From NCBI RefSeq assembly GCF_937891315.1, contig NZ_CALAGI010000156.1, forward strand, positions 37,952 through 101,951: 64,000 bases of DNA, written 5' to 3'. Under the pieces are notes generated by a model. The model saw nothing but the letters and a program-made list of their open reading frames with translations. It was not told the DNA's origin and ran no database searches. Source of the DNA: an uncultured Amaricoccus sp. GTDB taxonomy: Bacteria > Pseudomonadota > Alphaproteobacteria > Rhodobacterales > Rhodobacteraceae. This document shows, piece after piece, positions 35,737-44,550 of this stretch (position 1 is its first letter; each line of letters begins with the position of its first letter). The translations under genes were made by a program, and so were the position numbers.

Positions 35737-37455
35737 TCAACGGTCGCTTGTGTCCGGCCAGCCGCGCAGCGAGCGCCGCTGTATCTTGCCGGTCGTCGTC
35801 ATCGGCAGGTCGTCGACGAAGATCACCCGCCGCGGCACCACATGCACCGAGAGGCGCGTACGCACCCAGGCGATCAGCGTCGCCTCGAGACCTTCGCGCG
35901 TGGCCCCGGCGCGAGGCACGACGAAGGCGGTGACGAGTTCGGTGCGGATTGGATCCGGCACGCCAACCACGGCGGCGAGCAGGACGTCGGGATGGCCGAC
36001 GAGGCAGTCCTCGATCTCGCCCGGGCCGATGCGATAGCCCGAGGAGGTGATGATATCGTCGACGCGGGCGCGGAAGAAGACATAGCCGTCGGTGTCGATC
36101 CGTCCCTCGTCGCCGGTCAGGAGCCAGCGGCCGACGTATTTCTCCGCCGTCTTCGCGGGATTGTTCCAGTAGCCGAGGAACATCACCGGATCGGGCGCGG
36201 CGACCGCGATCTCGCCGATCTCGCCGGGGCCGACCGGAACGCCATCGGGGCCGAGGATCGCGACGCTGTGGCCGGGGATCGCACGGCCGGCCGACCCGGG
36301 ACGCGTTCGCATCAGCCCGGCGCAATTGCCGACCACCGCGTTGCATTCGGTCTGGCCGTAGAATTCGTTGATGGTGAGGCCGAAAGCGCCACGGCCCCAG
36401 TCGAGAAGCTCCGCGCCGAGCGCCTCGCCGGCCGAGGCGACGCTGCGCAGGCCGTCGATCGTCGCCGGGCCGCTCTGCCGCATCAGCTTGAGCGCGGTCG
36501 GCGCGAAGAAGGCGTTGCGAATGCCGAGATCGCGCATCAGCCGCGCCGTCATCTCGGGATCGAATTTCGCCATGCGGTGGGCGACGACCGGCACGCCGAG
36601 CGCCAGCGCCGGCAGCAGCACGTTGGTGAGCCCGCCCATCCAGGCCCAGTCCGAAGGTGTCCAGATCAGGTCGCCGCGCTGGCCGAGCCCCTCGTGCGCG
36701 AGAAACACACCCGGCATATGGCCGATCAGCACGCGATGGCCGTGCAGCGCGCCCTTGGGTGGACCGGTGGTGCCGGAGGTGTAGGAGAGAAAGGCGGGAT
36801 CGTCCGGTCCGGTCGCGACCGCCGTGTGATCCGCGGACCCGGCCGCGAGCGAAGTGACGAAATCGAGCACGCCGGAAGGCGCCGTGCCGGGGCCGATCGA
36901 GAAGACCGCGCGCAATTCCGGTGTCTCGTCGCGGATCGCGAGAACCTTCGGCAGGTTCGCCGCGTCGGTGACAAGCGCCACCGCGCCACTGTCGATGAGG
37001 CGGAACCGCAGACCGTCCTCGCCGAAGAGAGTGAAGAGCGGCACCACGACGGCGCCGAGCCGATAGGCGGCGAAATGGGTGAGCAGCGCCTCGGGAGACT
37101 GTGGCAGCAGAACGGCGACCCGGTCGCCGCGCCCGACGCCATGCGCCGCGAAGGTGTTGGCGAGCCGCCGGGACGCTTGCGCCAGATCGCCATAGGACCA
37201 GTCCCGGACGCCCTCCGGCCCGAGATGGCGAAGGGCGAGGCGGTCCGGCGCCAGTCGCGCCCAGGCGTCGCAGGCCGCTTCGGCGATGTTGTAGGTCGCC
37301 GGTCGCGGCCAGCGGAACCGGGCCGCGACCGCGTCCCAGTCGTCGCCCGGAGCAAGCGTCGGGCGTCCGGCGACACGCATCGCCGCCGCGCCCATCACCC
37401 GATCCGCCAAGCGTCGGGGATCGACCCCATTTCCACTCTCGTCGCCCCCGTTCAT
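35737..37455 (-). CDS. AMP-dependent acyl-CoA synthetase, acetyl/medium-chain type
   Basis: A 572-residue ANL-superfamily enzyme. P-loop-like FLSYTSGTTGPPKGALH, the A5 motif NEFYGQTECN, A7-like LTGDEGRIDTDGYVFF, hinge VDDIITSSGYRIG and A10 Lys TTTGKIQRR are all present. It activates a carboxylic acid to an acyl-adenylate and then to acyl-CoA. The domain pattern fits acetyl-CoA-synthetase-like and medium-chain AcsM-type enzymes; specificity is undetermined. Divergent from moaA and 64 bp upstream of the LuxR solo, in the same direction. Confidence 0.88.
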   Translation of the reverse strand: MNGGDESGNGVDPRRLADRVMGAAAMRVAGRPTLAPGDDWDAVAARFRWPRPATYNIAEAACDAWARLAPDRLALRHLGPEGVRDWSYGDLAQASRRLANTFAAHGVGRGDRVAVLLPQSPEALLTHFAAYRLGAVVVPLFTLFGEDGLRFRLIDSGAVALVTDAANLPKVLAIRDETPELRAVFSIGPGTAPSGVLDFVTSLAAGSADHTAVATGPDDPAFLSYTSGTTGPPKGALHGHRVLIGHMPGVFLAHEGLGQRGDLIWTPSDWAWMGGLTNVLLPALALGVPVVAHRMAKFDPEMTARLMRDLGIRNAFFAPTALKLMRQSGPATIDGLRSVASAGEALGAELLDWGRGAFGLTINEFYGQTECNAVVGNCAGLMRTRPGSAGRAIPGHSVAILGPDGVPVGPGEIGEIAVAAPDPVMFLGYWNNPAKTAEKYVGRWLLTGDEGRIDTDGYVFFRARVDDIITSSGYRIGPGEIEDCLVGHPDVLLAAVVGVPDPIRTELVTAFVVPRAGATREGLEATLIAWVRTRLSVHVVPRRVIFVDDLPMTTTGKIQRRSLRGWPDTSDR

Positions 37456-37584
37456 CCGCCGACCCCGAGGATCGCACGGGGCGGCCCCGCCTGTCGAGAC
37501 CTCCTCCCAAAGTCGCGGTCGGCTTGAAGAGTCGGACTCCGGCGCCTAGTCTCAAGGCAATCGCCCGAGGGAGGGGCGCGGCCC

Positions 37585-38598
37585 GTGATCGCAACGCCAA
37601 GTCTTGTCGATCCCTTCCAGCGCGCGATTACCTATCTTCGGGTGTCGGTCACCGATCGCTGCGATTTCCGCTGTGTCTATTGCATGACCGAGCATATGGC
37701 CTTCCTGCCGAAGGCGGAGTTGCTCAGCCTCGAGGAGCTGGACCGGCTCTGTTCGGTCTTCGTCGGCCTCGGGGTCCGCAAGCTCCGGATCACCGGCGGC
37801 GAGCCGCTGGTGCGCAAGGGGATCATGACCTTCTTCCGCGCCATGCGCCGCCATGTCGAGAGCGGCGCGCTCGACGAATTGACACTGACCACCAACGGCA
37901 GCCAGCTTTCGCGCTTCGCCGCGGACCTCGTGGCGTGCGGGGTGCGGCGGGTCAATGTCTCGCTCGACACGCTCGACCCGGCGAAGTTCCGGGCGATCAC
38001 GCGCTGGGGACGGTTCGGGCAGGTGCTGGACGGGATCGAGGCGGCCGCCGCGGCCGGCCTCGGTGTCAAGATCAACGCCGTGGCCCTGCGGGGCGTGAAC
38101 GACGGCGAGATCCATGATCTCGTCGCCTGGTGCGGGGCGCGGGGGCATGACCTCACCTTCATCGAGGTGATGCCGATGGGTGATCTCGGCAACGAGGACC
38201 GGCTGGACCAGTATTATTCGCTGAAGGCCCTGCGGCGGGATCTCGAGAGCCGCTGGACGCTTGTCGACACGACCGAGCGGACGGGCGGCCCGGCGCGCTA
38301 TGCACGGGTGCTGGAGACCGGCGGCCGCGTCGGCTTCATCACGCCGCTGACCCATAATTTCTGCGAGAGCTGCAACCGCGTGCGGCTGACCTGTACCGGG
38401 CAGCTCTTCATGTGCCTCGGGCAGGACGCGGACGCGGATCTGCGCTCGGCGCTGCGCGCGCATCCGGGGGACGACGCACCGGTGGTCCGCGCCATCGAGG
38501 CCGCGATCGCGCGGAAACCGAAGGGCCACGATTTCGACTATTCGCGCCAGACGGTCGCGGGCCGCGTCTCACGCCACATGAGCCATACCGGCGGGTAG
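37585..38598 (+). CDS. moaA: GTP 3',8-cyclase MoaA
   Basis: A 337-residue radical-SAM enzyme for the first step of molybdenum-cofactor synthesis. N-terminal cluster CDFRCVYC (CxxxCxxC), ITGGEPLVRKG, and the C-terminal second [4Fe-4S] site FCESCNRVRLTCTGQLFMCL. The terminal GG (MSHTGG) needed for activity is kept. ATG/GTG near 37585. Convergent with the alkD-like gene 18 bp away. Confidence 0.95.
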   Translation: MIATPSLVDPFQRAITYLRVSVTDRCDFRCVYCMTEHMAFLPKAELLSLEELDRLCSVFVGLGVRKLRITGGEPLVRKGIMTFFRAMRRHVESGALDELTLTTNGSQLSRFAADLVACGVRRVNVSLDTLDPAKFRAITRWGRFGQVLDGIEAAAAAGLGVKINAVALRGVNDGEIHDLVAWCGARGHDLTFIEVMPMGDLGNEDRLDQYYSLKALRRDLESRWTLVDTTERTGGPARYARVLETGGRVGFITPLTHNFCESCNRVRLTCTGQLFMCLGQDADADLRSALRAHPGDDAPVVRAIEAAIARKPKGHDFDYSRQTVAGRVSRHMSHTGG

Positions 38599-38616
38599 GG
38601 GCTTGGTCTTTCTGAC

Positions 38617-39318
38617 TCAGCAAGATTGGCTGGGCGGCATCCGGCGGATCGCCTCGCGACGGGCGAAGGGCTTCAGGGCGACCCCGGGGCCGGCGAGGAA
38701 GGTGGCGACCCGCTCCGGATCGTGGAGCGACAGCGAGCGCAGCCACCAGCCGATGGCTTTCTGGATGAACCAGTCGCGGTCGGGCGCCAGGGTCGCGGCC
38801 CAGCCAAGGATCCGGTCGCGCGCGGCCTCCTCGGCCGGGGTCGGGTGGTTCTGCCTGGTCCAGGGCAGGGTGGCGACCATGGCGGCGCGGCGCACCCACA
38901 TGTTCGGATCGCGGATCCAGGTCTCGACCGTGTCGAGCCGGTCCGGGACGGCGCCGAGGCGGCGTTCGCCGGCCTTGCAGGCATGATCGGCGATGGCCCA
39001 GGCATCGAAATCCGGCACCCAGCGCAGGAACTCGGCCCAGACCAGAGGGTCGCCATCGCCAAGCCGGGCCTGGGTCAGCAGTTTCGCCGCGGCGATTCGG
39101 GCTTCGTGGATGTCGCTGTCCCAGAGTCCCCCGGCGAGGACGACGCGCGCGGGGAGGTCCGCCTCGTCGCGCCAGCCGGCGACGGCGGCCTCGACCGCGG
39201 GAACCGCGAGCCCGAGATATTCGCGCGGCGCCTTGTGATAGGCGGCCATCTCCGCCGCCTTGCCGGGATCGGCGGCGGCGCGGAGCTGGGAAATCGCCTC
39301 GGCCGCGTCCAGTTTCAC
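38617..39318 (-). CDS. DNA alkylation repair protein, AlkD-like
   Basis: About 233 residues from GTG 39318. HEAT-like helical repeats (DSDIHEARIAAAKLLTQARLGD, WIRDPNMWVRRAAMVATLPWTR) and the segment RDWFIQKAIGWWLRSLSLHDPERV match AlkD/AlkC-family DNA glycosylases, which excise alkylated bases without base flipping. The conserved Asp and Trp residues of AlkD (WxxSxxxWVRR-like; WFIQKAIGWWLR) are visible. It overlaps the PNPOx-like gene by GTGA and is the last gene of the glmU-glmS operon. Confidence 0.82.
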   Translation of the reverse strand: MKLDAAEAISQLRAAADPGKAAEMAAYHKAPREYLGLAVPAVEAAVAGWRDEADLPARVVLAGGLWDSDIHEARIAAAKLLTQARLGDGDPLVWAEFLRWVPDFDAWAIADHACKAGERRLGAVPDRLDTVETWIRDPNMWVRRAAMVATLPWTRQNHPTPAEEAARDRILGWAATLAPDRDWFIQKAIGWWLRSLSLHDPERVATFLAGPGVALKPFARREAIRRMPPSQSC

Positions 39319-39872
39319 GAGACGGGGAGATCCGCGGGAATTCCCGTCGGCTTGCCGTCGATCGAAACCGCGTTCCGCTCGGCCCAATAGGTCGCGATGG
39401 CGTCGGGGCCAGCCTTTTCCGCCCAGTTGTGCAAGGTCTCGCGCGGTTCGCGGAAATCCATGAAGGGCACGGCGTAGCCGCATGAGGTCTGCACCAGATC
39501 GACGGTCATGTCGAAGATCTGTCGCGCGCCGATCTCGTCGGGAAAATGCGCGTAGAGCTCGGCCCAGCCAGGCGTGTCGCGGTGGATCGCCGTCGCGGCG
39601 CCATAGGCGCGCAGGATCAGCGGGCGCCTGGTGAAGGAACACCACATGACGGTCATCCGCGGGCTCTCGCGCAGATGCGCGGCGGTCTCGTTGCCGGAGC
39701 CGGTGAGGTTCAGCCAGACGAGCCGGTTCGGTCCGAGCACGCGTAGGCTGTCCATGCCTTTCGGCGAGAGATTGACGCGACCCTCGGGCGCGGCGGTCGC
39801 GACGAAGAAGATATGCTGCTCGGCCACGAAGCACTCATGTTCGGGCTCGAAGCCGGAAAACTGCTTGGCCAT
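39315..39872 (-). CDS. pyridoxamine 5'-phosphate oxidase-like FMN-binding protein
   Basis: A 185-residue split-barrel protein (VAEQHIFFVATAAPEGRVNLSPKGMDSLRVLGPNRLVWLNLTGSGNETAAHLRES region) of the PNPOx-like superfamily. These bind FMN, F420 or haem; this clade (with 'PRMTVMWCSFTRRPLILRAYG') is common in alphaproteobacteria and usually annotated only by fold. It starts 3 bp after glmS and shares a GTGA overlap with the next gene. Specific reaction unknown. Confidence 0.82.
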   Translation of the reverse strand: MAKQFSGFEPEHECFVAEQHIFFVATAAPEGRVNLSPKGMDSLRVLGPNRLVWLNLTGSGNETAAHLRESPRMTVMWCSFTRRPLILRAYGAATAIHRDTPGWAELYAHFPDEIGARQIFDMTVDLVQTSCGYAVPFMDFREPRETLHNWAEKAGPDAIATYWAERNAVSIDGKPTGIPADLPVS

Positions 39873-39875
39873 GCT

Positions 39876-41696
39876 CTATTCCACCGTCACGGATTTCGCG
39901 AGGTTGCGGGGCTGGTCGACGTCGGTGCCCTTGAGTACCGCGGCATGGTAGGCGAGGAGCTGCGCCGGCGCGGCATAGAGGATCGGCGCGACGAAGGGAT
40001 CGACCGCCGGCATGCGGAGCGTGCGCCAGGCGCCCGCCTCGGCCTGCGCGAGGCCGCCGGCGTCGCTGATCAGGATGACGCGGCCGCCTCGGGCCAGCAC
40101 CTCCTGCATGTTCGAGATCGTCTTGTCGAAAAGCGCGTCGGACGGGGCGAGCACCACCACCGGCACGTTTTCGTCAATGAGCGCGATCGGGCCGTGCTTC
40201 AGTTCGCCAGAAGCGTAACCTTCGGCGTGGATATAGCTGATTTCCTTCAGCTTGAGCGCGCCTTCCAATGCGATCGGATACATGGTGCCCCGACCGAGGA
40301 ACAGCACGTCGCGGGCGCGGGCAAGGTCTTTCGCAATCTCGATCACATGCGGCTCGATGGCGAGGGCGCGGGACATGAGGCCGGGCACGGCGCAGAGCGC
40401 GGAGACGAGATGCGCCTCCTGCTCCGCCGACAACACGCCGCGCTGGCGGGCGGCGTGGAGCGCGAGGGTGGCGAGAATGGTGAGCTGGCAGGTGAAGGCC
40501 TTGGTCGAGGCGACGCCGATCTCCGGGCCGGCGAGGATCGGAAGCGCCACGTCGCTCTCCCGCGCGATCGAGGAGGTCTCGACATTGACCACCGAGAGCA
40601 CGCCGCCACCTTGCGCGCGGACATAGCGCAGGGCGGCGAGCGTGTCGGCGGTCTCGCCCGACTGGCTGACGAAGATGCCGAGCGTTCCAGGCCCGAGCGG
40701 CGGCTCGCGGTAACGGAATTCGGAGGCGACCTCGATCTCCACCGGCAGGCGGGCGATGCTCTCGAACCAGTATTTCGCCACGTGGCAGGCGTAGTAGGCG
40801 GTGCCGCAGGCGACGAGCACCAGCCGGTCCATGGTGGTGAAATCAACCCCGGCGGGCAGGTGAACCGCCGCGCGGTCGGCCGAGACATAGCGGGCGAGGG
40901 CGTCCGAGATCACCGACGGCTGCTCGTGCATCTCCTTCGCCATGAAGTGCTTGTAGGGGCCTTTCTCGGCATAGAGATTCTTCGTCGAGACCGCGTGGAT
41001 TTCGCGCTCGACCGGCGCGCCGGATGCGTCGAAAATCTCGGCGCTCTCTCGGGTCAGGATCGCGTGGTCGCCTTCGTCGAGATAGGCGACGCGGTGGGTG
41101 AGGGGGGCGAGGGCGAGCGCGTCGGAACCAACGTACATCTCGCCCGACCCGTAGCCGATGGCGAGCGGCGAGCCGCGGCGCGCCGCGATGAGCAGATCGT
41201 CCTCGCCGTCGAAGAGAAAGCACAGGGCGAAGGCGCCGCGCAGTCGGGCGAGCGTCGCACGCGCCGCTTCGACGGGCGGTTTGCCGCGCCCGATCTCGCG
41301 GTCGCAGAGGCGAGCGATGCTTTCGGTATCGGTGTCGGTCTCGAACACCGCGCCCTCGGCTTCGAGCTCGGCGCGGAGCTCTCGATAGTTCTCGATGATG
41401 CCGTTGTGCACGACGGCGACGCGGCCGGCCTGATGCGGATGGGCGTTGCGCTCGTTCGGGGCGCCGTGTGTCGCCCAGCGGGTATGGCCGATGCCCACAT
41501 GGCCGCGGATCGGCTGTTGCACCAGCAGGTCGGAGAGGGCGATGAGCTTGCCGACGGCGCGGCGGCGGGCAAGATGCCCGTCCTGCAGCGTCGCGATGCC
41601 CGCGCTGTCGTAGCCGCGGTATTCGAGGCGCTTCAGCGACTCAAGGATCAGGGGCGCGACCTCGTGGCGGCCGAGGATGCCGACGATACCGCACAT
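39876..41696 (-). CDS. glmS: glutamine-fructose-6-phosphate aminotransferase (isomerizing) GlmS
   Basis: A 606-residue two-domain enzyme. The N-terminal amidotransferase starts MCGIVGI with the catalytic Cys as residue 2 after Met removal, then HTRWATHG and HNGIIENYRELR. The C-terminal pair of SIS domains contains VACGTAYYACHVAKYW and SQSGETADTLAALRY; the tail NLAKSVTVE is conserved. It makes glucosamine-6-phosphate for peptidoglycan and lipid A. It overlaps glmU by ATGA (41696). No glmS ribozyme is expected or seen. Confidence 0.97.
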   Translation of the reverse strand: MCGIVGILGRHEVAPLILESLKRLEYRGYDSAGIATLQDGHLARRRAVGKLIALSDLLVQQPIRGHVGIGHTRWATHGAPNERNAHPHQAGRVAVVHNGIIENYRELRAELEAEGAVFETDTDTESIARLCDREIGRGKPPVEAARATLARLRGAFALCFLFDGEDDLLIAARRGSPLAIGYGSGEMYVGSDALALAPLTHRVAYLDEGDHAILTRESAEIFDASGAPVEREIHAVSTKNLYAEKGPYKHFMAKEMHEQPSVISDALARYVSADRAAVHLPAGVDFTTMDRLVLVACGTAYYACHVAKYWFESIARLPVEIEVASEFRYREPPLGPGTLGIFVSQSGETADTLAALRYVRAQGGGVLSVVNVETSSIARESDVALPILAGPEIGVASTKAFTCQLTILATLALHAARQRGVLSAEQEAHLVSALCAVPGLMSRALAIEPHVIEIAKDLARARDVLFLGRGTMYPIALEGALKLKEISYIHAEGYASGELKHGPIALIDENVPVVVLAPSDALFDKTISNMQEVLARGGRVILISDAGGLAQAEAGAWRTLRMPAVDPFVAPILYAAPAQLLAYHAAVLKGTDVDQPRNLAKSVTVE

Positions 41697-43051
41697 CAGC
41701 CGGGTACCTTTTCGGTCTTGCGGGCGCGGAGCCGGGCCATGAGCTTCGTGGCCAGACCGGGCTTGTTGGTCTGGGAGGCGCGGCCGACGGCGAGGGCGCC
41801 GGCCGGCACGTCCTCCGTGACGACCGAGCCCGCGGCGATGAGGGCCTCGTCGCCGATGGCGAGGGGGGCGACGAGTGCTACGTTCGAGCCGATGAAGGCG
41901 CGGGCGCCGATCTCGGTGCGGTGCTTGAAGACGCCGTCGTAGTTGCAGACGATGGCGCCGGCGCCGATGTTGGTCTTCGCGCCGACATGCGCGTCGCCGA
42001 CATAGGCCAGATGATTGATCTTGGCGCCTTCGTCGATGATGGCGTTCTTCACTTCGACGAAATTGCCGATATGGACATCCTCCGCCAGTTCGGCGCCGGG
42101 GCGCAACCGCGCGAACGGGCCGACGCGCGCGCCGCGGCTGATATGGCAATCCTCGAAATGGCAGAAGCCGATGATCTCGGCGCCGGATTCCACGGTGACA
42201 CCGGGGCCGAACACCACGTTCGGGCCGATCAGCACGTCGCGCCCGATATAGGTGTCGAGCGCGAACCAGACGCTGTCCGGATCGGTGAGGGTGGCGCCGT
42301 TGTCGAGCGCGGCGCGGCGGGCGCGGGCCTGGAACGCGGCCTCGGCGGCGGCCAGATCGACGCGACTGTTGACACCCATGGTTTCGGACGGGTCGCAGGC
42401 GATCGCCTTGGCGTGAAGGCCGCGGGCGTTGGCGATGGCGACGATGTCGGTAAGGTAATATTCGTTCTTGGCGTTGCTGGTGCCGACCTCCGCCAGCAGG
42501 TCGGACAGCAGGGCCGCCTCCGTGGCGATGACGCCGCAGTTGCAGAGGGTTATCGCACGCTGTGCCGGGGTCGCGTCCTGTGCCTCGACAATGGCGAGGA
42601 GCCGGCCGGCGCCGTCGGTGATCAATCGACCGTAGCCGCCGGGCGCGGGTGAGTCAAAGCCGAGCACCACCACGGCGGCGCCGTCGCGGCGCGCCTTGAG
42701 CATGGCCCGCAGCGTCTCGGGCTGGATGAAGGGCGTATCGCCATAGAGGATGATCACGTCGCCCTCGAATCCGGCGAGCTCCGGCACGGCCTGGGCGACG
42801 GCGTGGCCGGTGCCGCGCTGTTCGGTCTGATGCACGATCCGCAGGTCGGGATCGAGGGCGCGCAGCGCGGGATCGACCTGGTCGGCGCCGGTCCCGGTGA
42901 CGACCACGATCCGCTCCGGCTCGACCGCGCGGGCCGAGGCGAGCGCGTGGGCGATGAGCGGCGCGCCGGCGAGGCGGTGCAGCACCTTCGGCAGGTCGGA
43001 GTTCATGCGACTGCCCTGGCCGGCGGCGAGCAGGATCACGGCGGTGGACAT
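41696..43051 (-). CDS. glmU: bifunctional UDP-N-acetylglucosamine pyrophosphorylase / glucosamine-1-phosphate acetyltransferase GlmU
   Basis: A 451-residue enzyme. The pyrophosphorylase domain starts VILLAAGQGSRMNSDLPKVLH and has LYGDTPFIQPETL; the acetyltransferase part is a left-handed beta-helix (IGNFVEVKNAIIDEGAKINHLAYVGDAHVGAKTNIGAGAIVCNYDG) with the catalytic His. Makes UDP-GlcNAc. First gene of a four-gene minus-strand operon glmU-glmS-PNPOx-alkD. Divergent from gph. Confidence 0.97.
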   Translation of the reverse strand: MSTAVILLAAGQGSRMNSDLPKVLHRLAGAPLIAHALASARAVEPERIVVVTGTGADQVDPALRALDPDLRIVHQTEQRGTGHAVAQAVPELAGFEGDVIILYGDTPFIQPETLRAMLKARRDGAAVVVLGFDSPAPGGYGRLITDGAGRLLAIVEAQDATPAQRAITLCNCGVIATEAALLSDLLAEVGTSNAKNEYYLTDIVAIANARGLHAKAIACDPSETMGVNSRVDLAAAEAAFQARARRAALDNGATLTDPDSVWFALDTYIGRDVLIGPNVVFGPGVTVESGAEIIGFCHFEDCHISRGARVGPFARLRPGAELAEDVHIGNFVEVKNAIIDEGAKINHLAYVGDAHVGAKTNIGAGAIVCNYDGVFKHRTEIGARAFIGSNVALVAPLAIGDEALIAAGSVVTEDVPAGALAVGRASQTNKPGLATKLMARLRARKTEKVPG

Positions 43052-43191
43052 GAGGCGCGCGGCTCCGCTGAGACAGTTCCGGTGCTTCTAGCAGCGGGCG
43101 GTCCGCGCGAAAAGGTCGCGTTCGATCAGTTTCTGTTTCAATTCCTTACCGAAATACGCGACATAGGCCCGCGTCGGACAGGGAGCGGGCG

Positions 43192-43875
43192 ATGCGGGTT
43201 GCGGTTTTCGACCTTGACGGAACGCTGGCCGACACAGCCGCCGATCTGATCGCGGCGGCGAACGGCGCGCTGGCCGAGGCGGGCTACGGATCGCCGCTCG
43301 ATCGCCTGGCGCATCGGGCGGAGGCCTTCGCCGGTGGGCGGGCGATGCTGCGCGCGGGGCTCGCCGCGCATGCGCTGGCGGATGCCGAGGCGGAGGTGAC
43401 GCGCGCCTATCCGCGGCTGCTGGAACTCTATCGCGACGGGATCGACCGGGAGACGCGGCTTTATCCCGGCGTGGAAGCGGCGTTCGATCGCCTGCAAGCC
43501 GCGGATTGGCGGCTCGCAGTCTGCACCAACAAGCCGCTGGCACTGGCCGAGACGCTGCTGGCGCGGCTCGGGGTGCGCGGTCGGTTCGAGGCGGTACTGG
43601 GGGCGGACAGCCTCTCGGTGCGGAAACCCGATCCCCTGCATCTTCTCGAGACGATCGCGCGGTCGGGCGGCGCGCCGGAGCGGGCGGTGCTGGTCGGCGA
43701 CACCGTGACCGACCGCGAGGCGGCGCGGGCGGCCGGCGTGCCCTGCGTGCTCGTCACCTTCGGTCCCGAGGGGGCGGCCGTGGCTCGGATGGCGCCCGCC
43801 GCCTTGCTCGACGCCTATCCCGACCTGCCCGCGATGCTGGAGCGGCTGGTGCCCGCCCGACCGATCCCGACTTGA
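43192..43875 (+). CDS. gph: phosphoglycolate phosphatase (HAD family)
   Basis: A 227-residue HAD phosphatase. Motif I FDLDGTLADT, motif II CTNKP, Lys in SVRKPDPLH and motif IV VLVGDTVTDREAARAAG. A capping helix domain (residues 15-90) matches Gph. Removes 2-phosphoglycolate formed by DNA repair or photorespiration. Ends 35 bp before the tRNA. Confidence 0.9.
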   Translation: MRVAVFDLDGTLADTAADLIAAANGALAEAGYGSPLDRLAHRAEAFAGGRAMLRAGLAAHALADAEAEVTRAYPRLLELYRDGIDRETRLYPGVEAAFDRLQAADWRLAVCTNKPLALAETLLARLGVRGRFEAVLGADSLSVRKPDPLHLLETIARSGGAPERAVLVGDTVTDREAARAAGVPCVLVTFGPEGAAVARMAPAALLDAYPDLPAMLERLVPARPIPT

Positions 43876-43910
43876 AGAGCCGGTCGCGCGGCGGCTATAA
43901 GCGGGGCGTC

Positions 43911-43984
43911 GCGGGTGTAGCTCAATGGTAGAGCAGCAGCCTTCCAAGCTGAATACGAGGGTTCGATTCCCTTCACCCGCTCCA
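43911..43984 (+). tRNA. tRNA-Gly (anticodon UCC)
   Basis: A 74-nt tRNA including encoded CCA (ends CTCCA). The acceptor stem GCGGGTG/CACCCGC is perfect; the D arm GCTC..GAGC, the anticodon loop CTTCCAA with anticodon TCC at 43943-43945 and the T arm with TTCGATT are all present. Reads GGA/GGG codons. A DUF6538-type integrase fragment follows 60 bp downstream, a pattern expected for an integration site. Confidence 0.97.
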
Positions 43985-44046
43985 AATCCCTGAATTCAAG
44001 CGGAAAAAATGGGTTCCGGGGCGCCGGGACCGGCGTAGCCCAACCC

Positions 44047-44229
44047 GTGGCCCAAGTCCGCTACCTCACCCGACACGGCGACGCCTTCGTCCGGCGCCGC
44101 CGCCCGCCGGCGAATGCTTCGTCAGGATCCGGGGGATTGCACACCGTCCGCCGCGCCGTCGTCGGCCCGCGGACGCGCGATCCGCGCGAAGCGGCGCGAC
44201 GGGCGGGGCGGCTCAATGTCCTGTTCTAG
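44047..44229 (+). pseudogene. tyrosine-recombinase integrase N-terminal remnant (DUF6538-like)
   Basis: A 60-codon frame that starts MAQVRYLTRHGDAFVRRRRPP, the usual opening of phage/island integrases (RYL..RG..Y..RR.P). After a break it continues RTRDPREAARRAGRLNVLF, the second conserved block of the same DUF6538 arm-binding domain (normally LGTRDPREA.RRAA.LN). About 20 residues between the blocks and everything after residue 60, including the catalytic domain, are missing. It sits 60 bp after tRNA-Gly(UCC), as an integrated element's integrase would. Inactive remnant. Confidence 0.7.
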
Positions 44230-44541
44230 GAGGCTGTTTCCTTGTCGCTTCCCGTCGAAACCATGGAAGAGTTGCTCCGGATCGCTACCCGCGAGATCGA
44301 TGCGCCGCGGCCCGACGTGGCCACGGCCTGGCTCCTCGTCGTGGCGATACTCGAGGATGTCCCCGGGTTGGCAGTCCAGAACGTCGCAGATCTTGTCGAG
44401 CGTTTCGAACCGGATTCCCTTCACCTTTCCTGACTTCAACAAGGATATGTTCTGCTCCGTGATGCCGACGCGCGCGGCGAGTTCTTTCGAGCGCATCTTG
44501 CGCCGCGCAAGCATCACATCGAGATTGACGATGATGGCCAT
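44122..44541 (-). CDS. XRE-family (YozG-like) transcriptional regulator with extended tail
   Basis: 139 residues. Residues 1-70 are a Cro/C1-type helix-turn-helix (MAIIVNLDVMLARRKMRS, KELAARVGITEQNISLLKSG, RFETLDKICDVLDCQPGDILEY), as in YozG-type regulators that pair with DUF2975 membrane proteins and normally stop near here. The extra 65 residues (from about residue 75) are Arg/Pro-rich with no family character, and their coding DNA from 44122 to 44229 is antisense to the integrase remnant. The tail thus looks like read-through into a recombination junction. Located 9 bp downstream of the DUF2975 gene, so co-transcribed. Confidence 0.8.
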   Translation of the reverse strand: MAIIVNLDVMLARRKMRSKELAARVGITEQNISLLKSGKVKGIRFETLDKICDVLDCQPGDILEYRHDEEPGRGHVGPRRIDLAGSDPEQLFHGFDGKRQGNSLLEQDIEPPRPSRRFARIARPRADDGAADGVQSPGS

Positions 44542-44550
44542 GGGATCGCC

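Noticed and set aside
34800..37500. luxI-type synthase next to the LuxR solo
   Set aside because: The neighbours are an acyl-CoA synthetase and a small helical protein; neither resembles LuxI.
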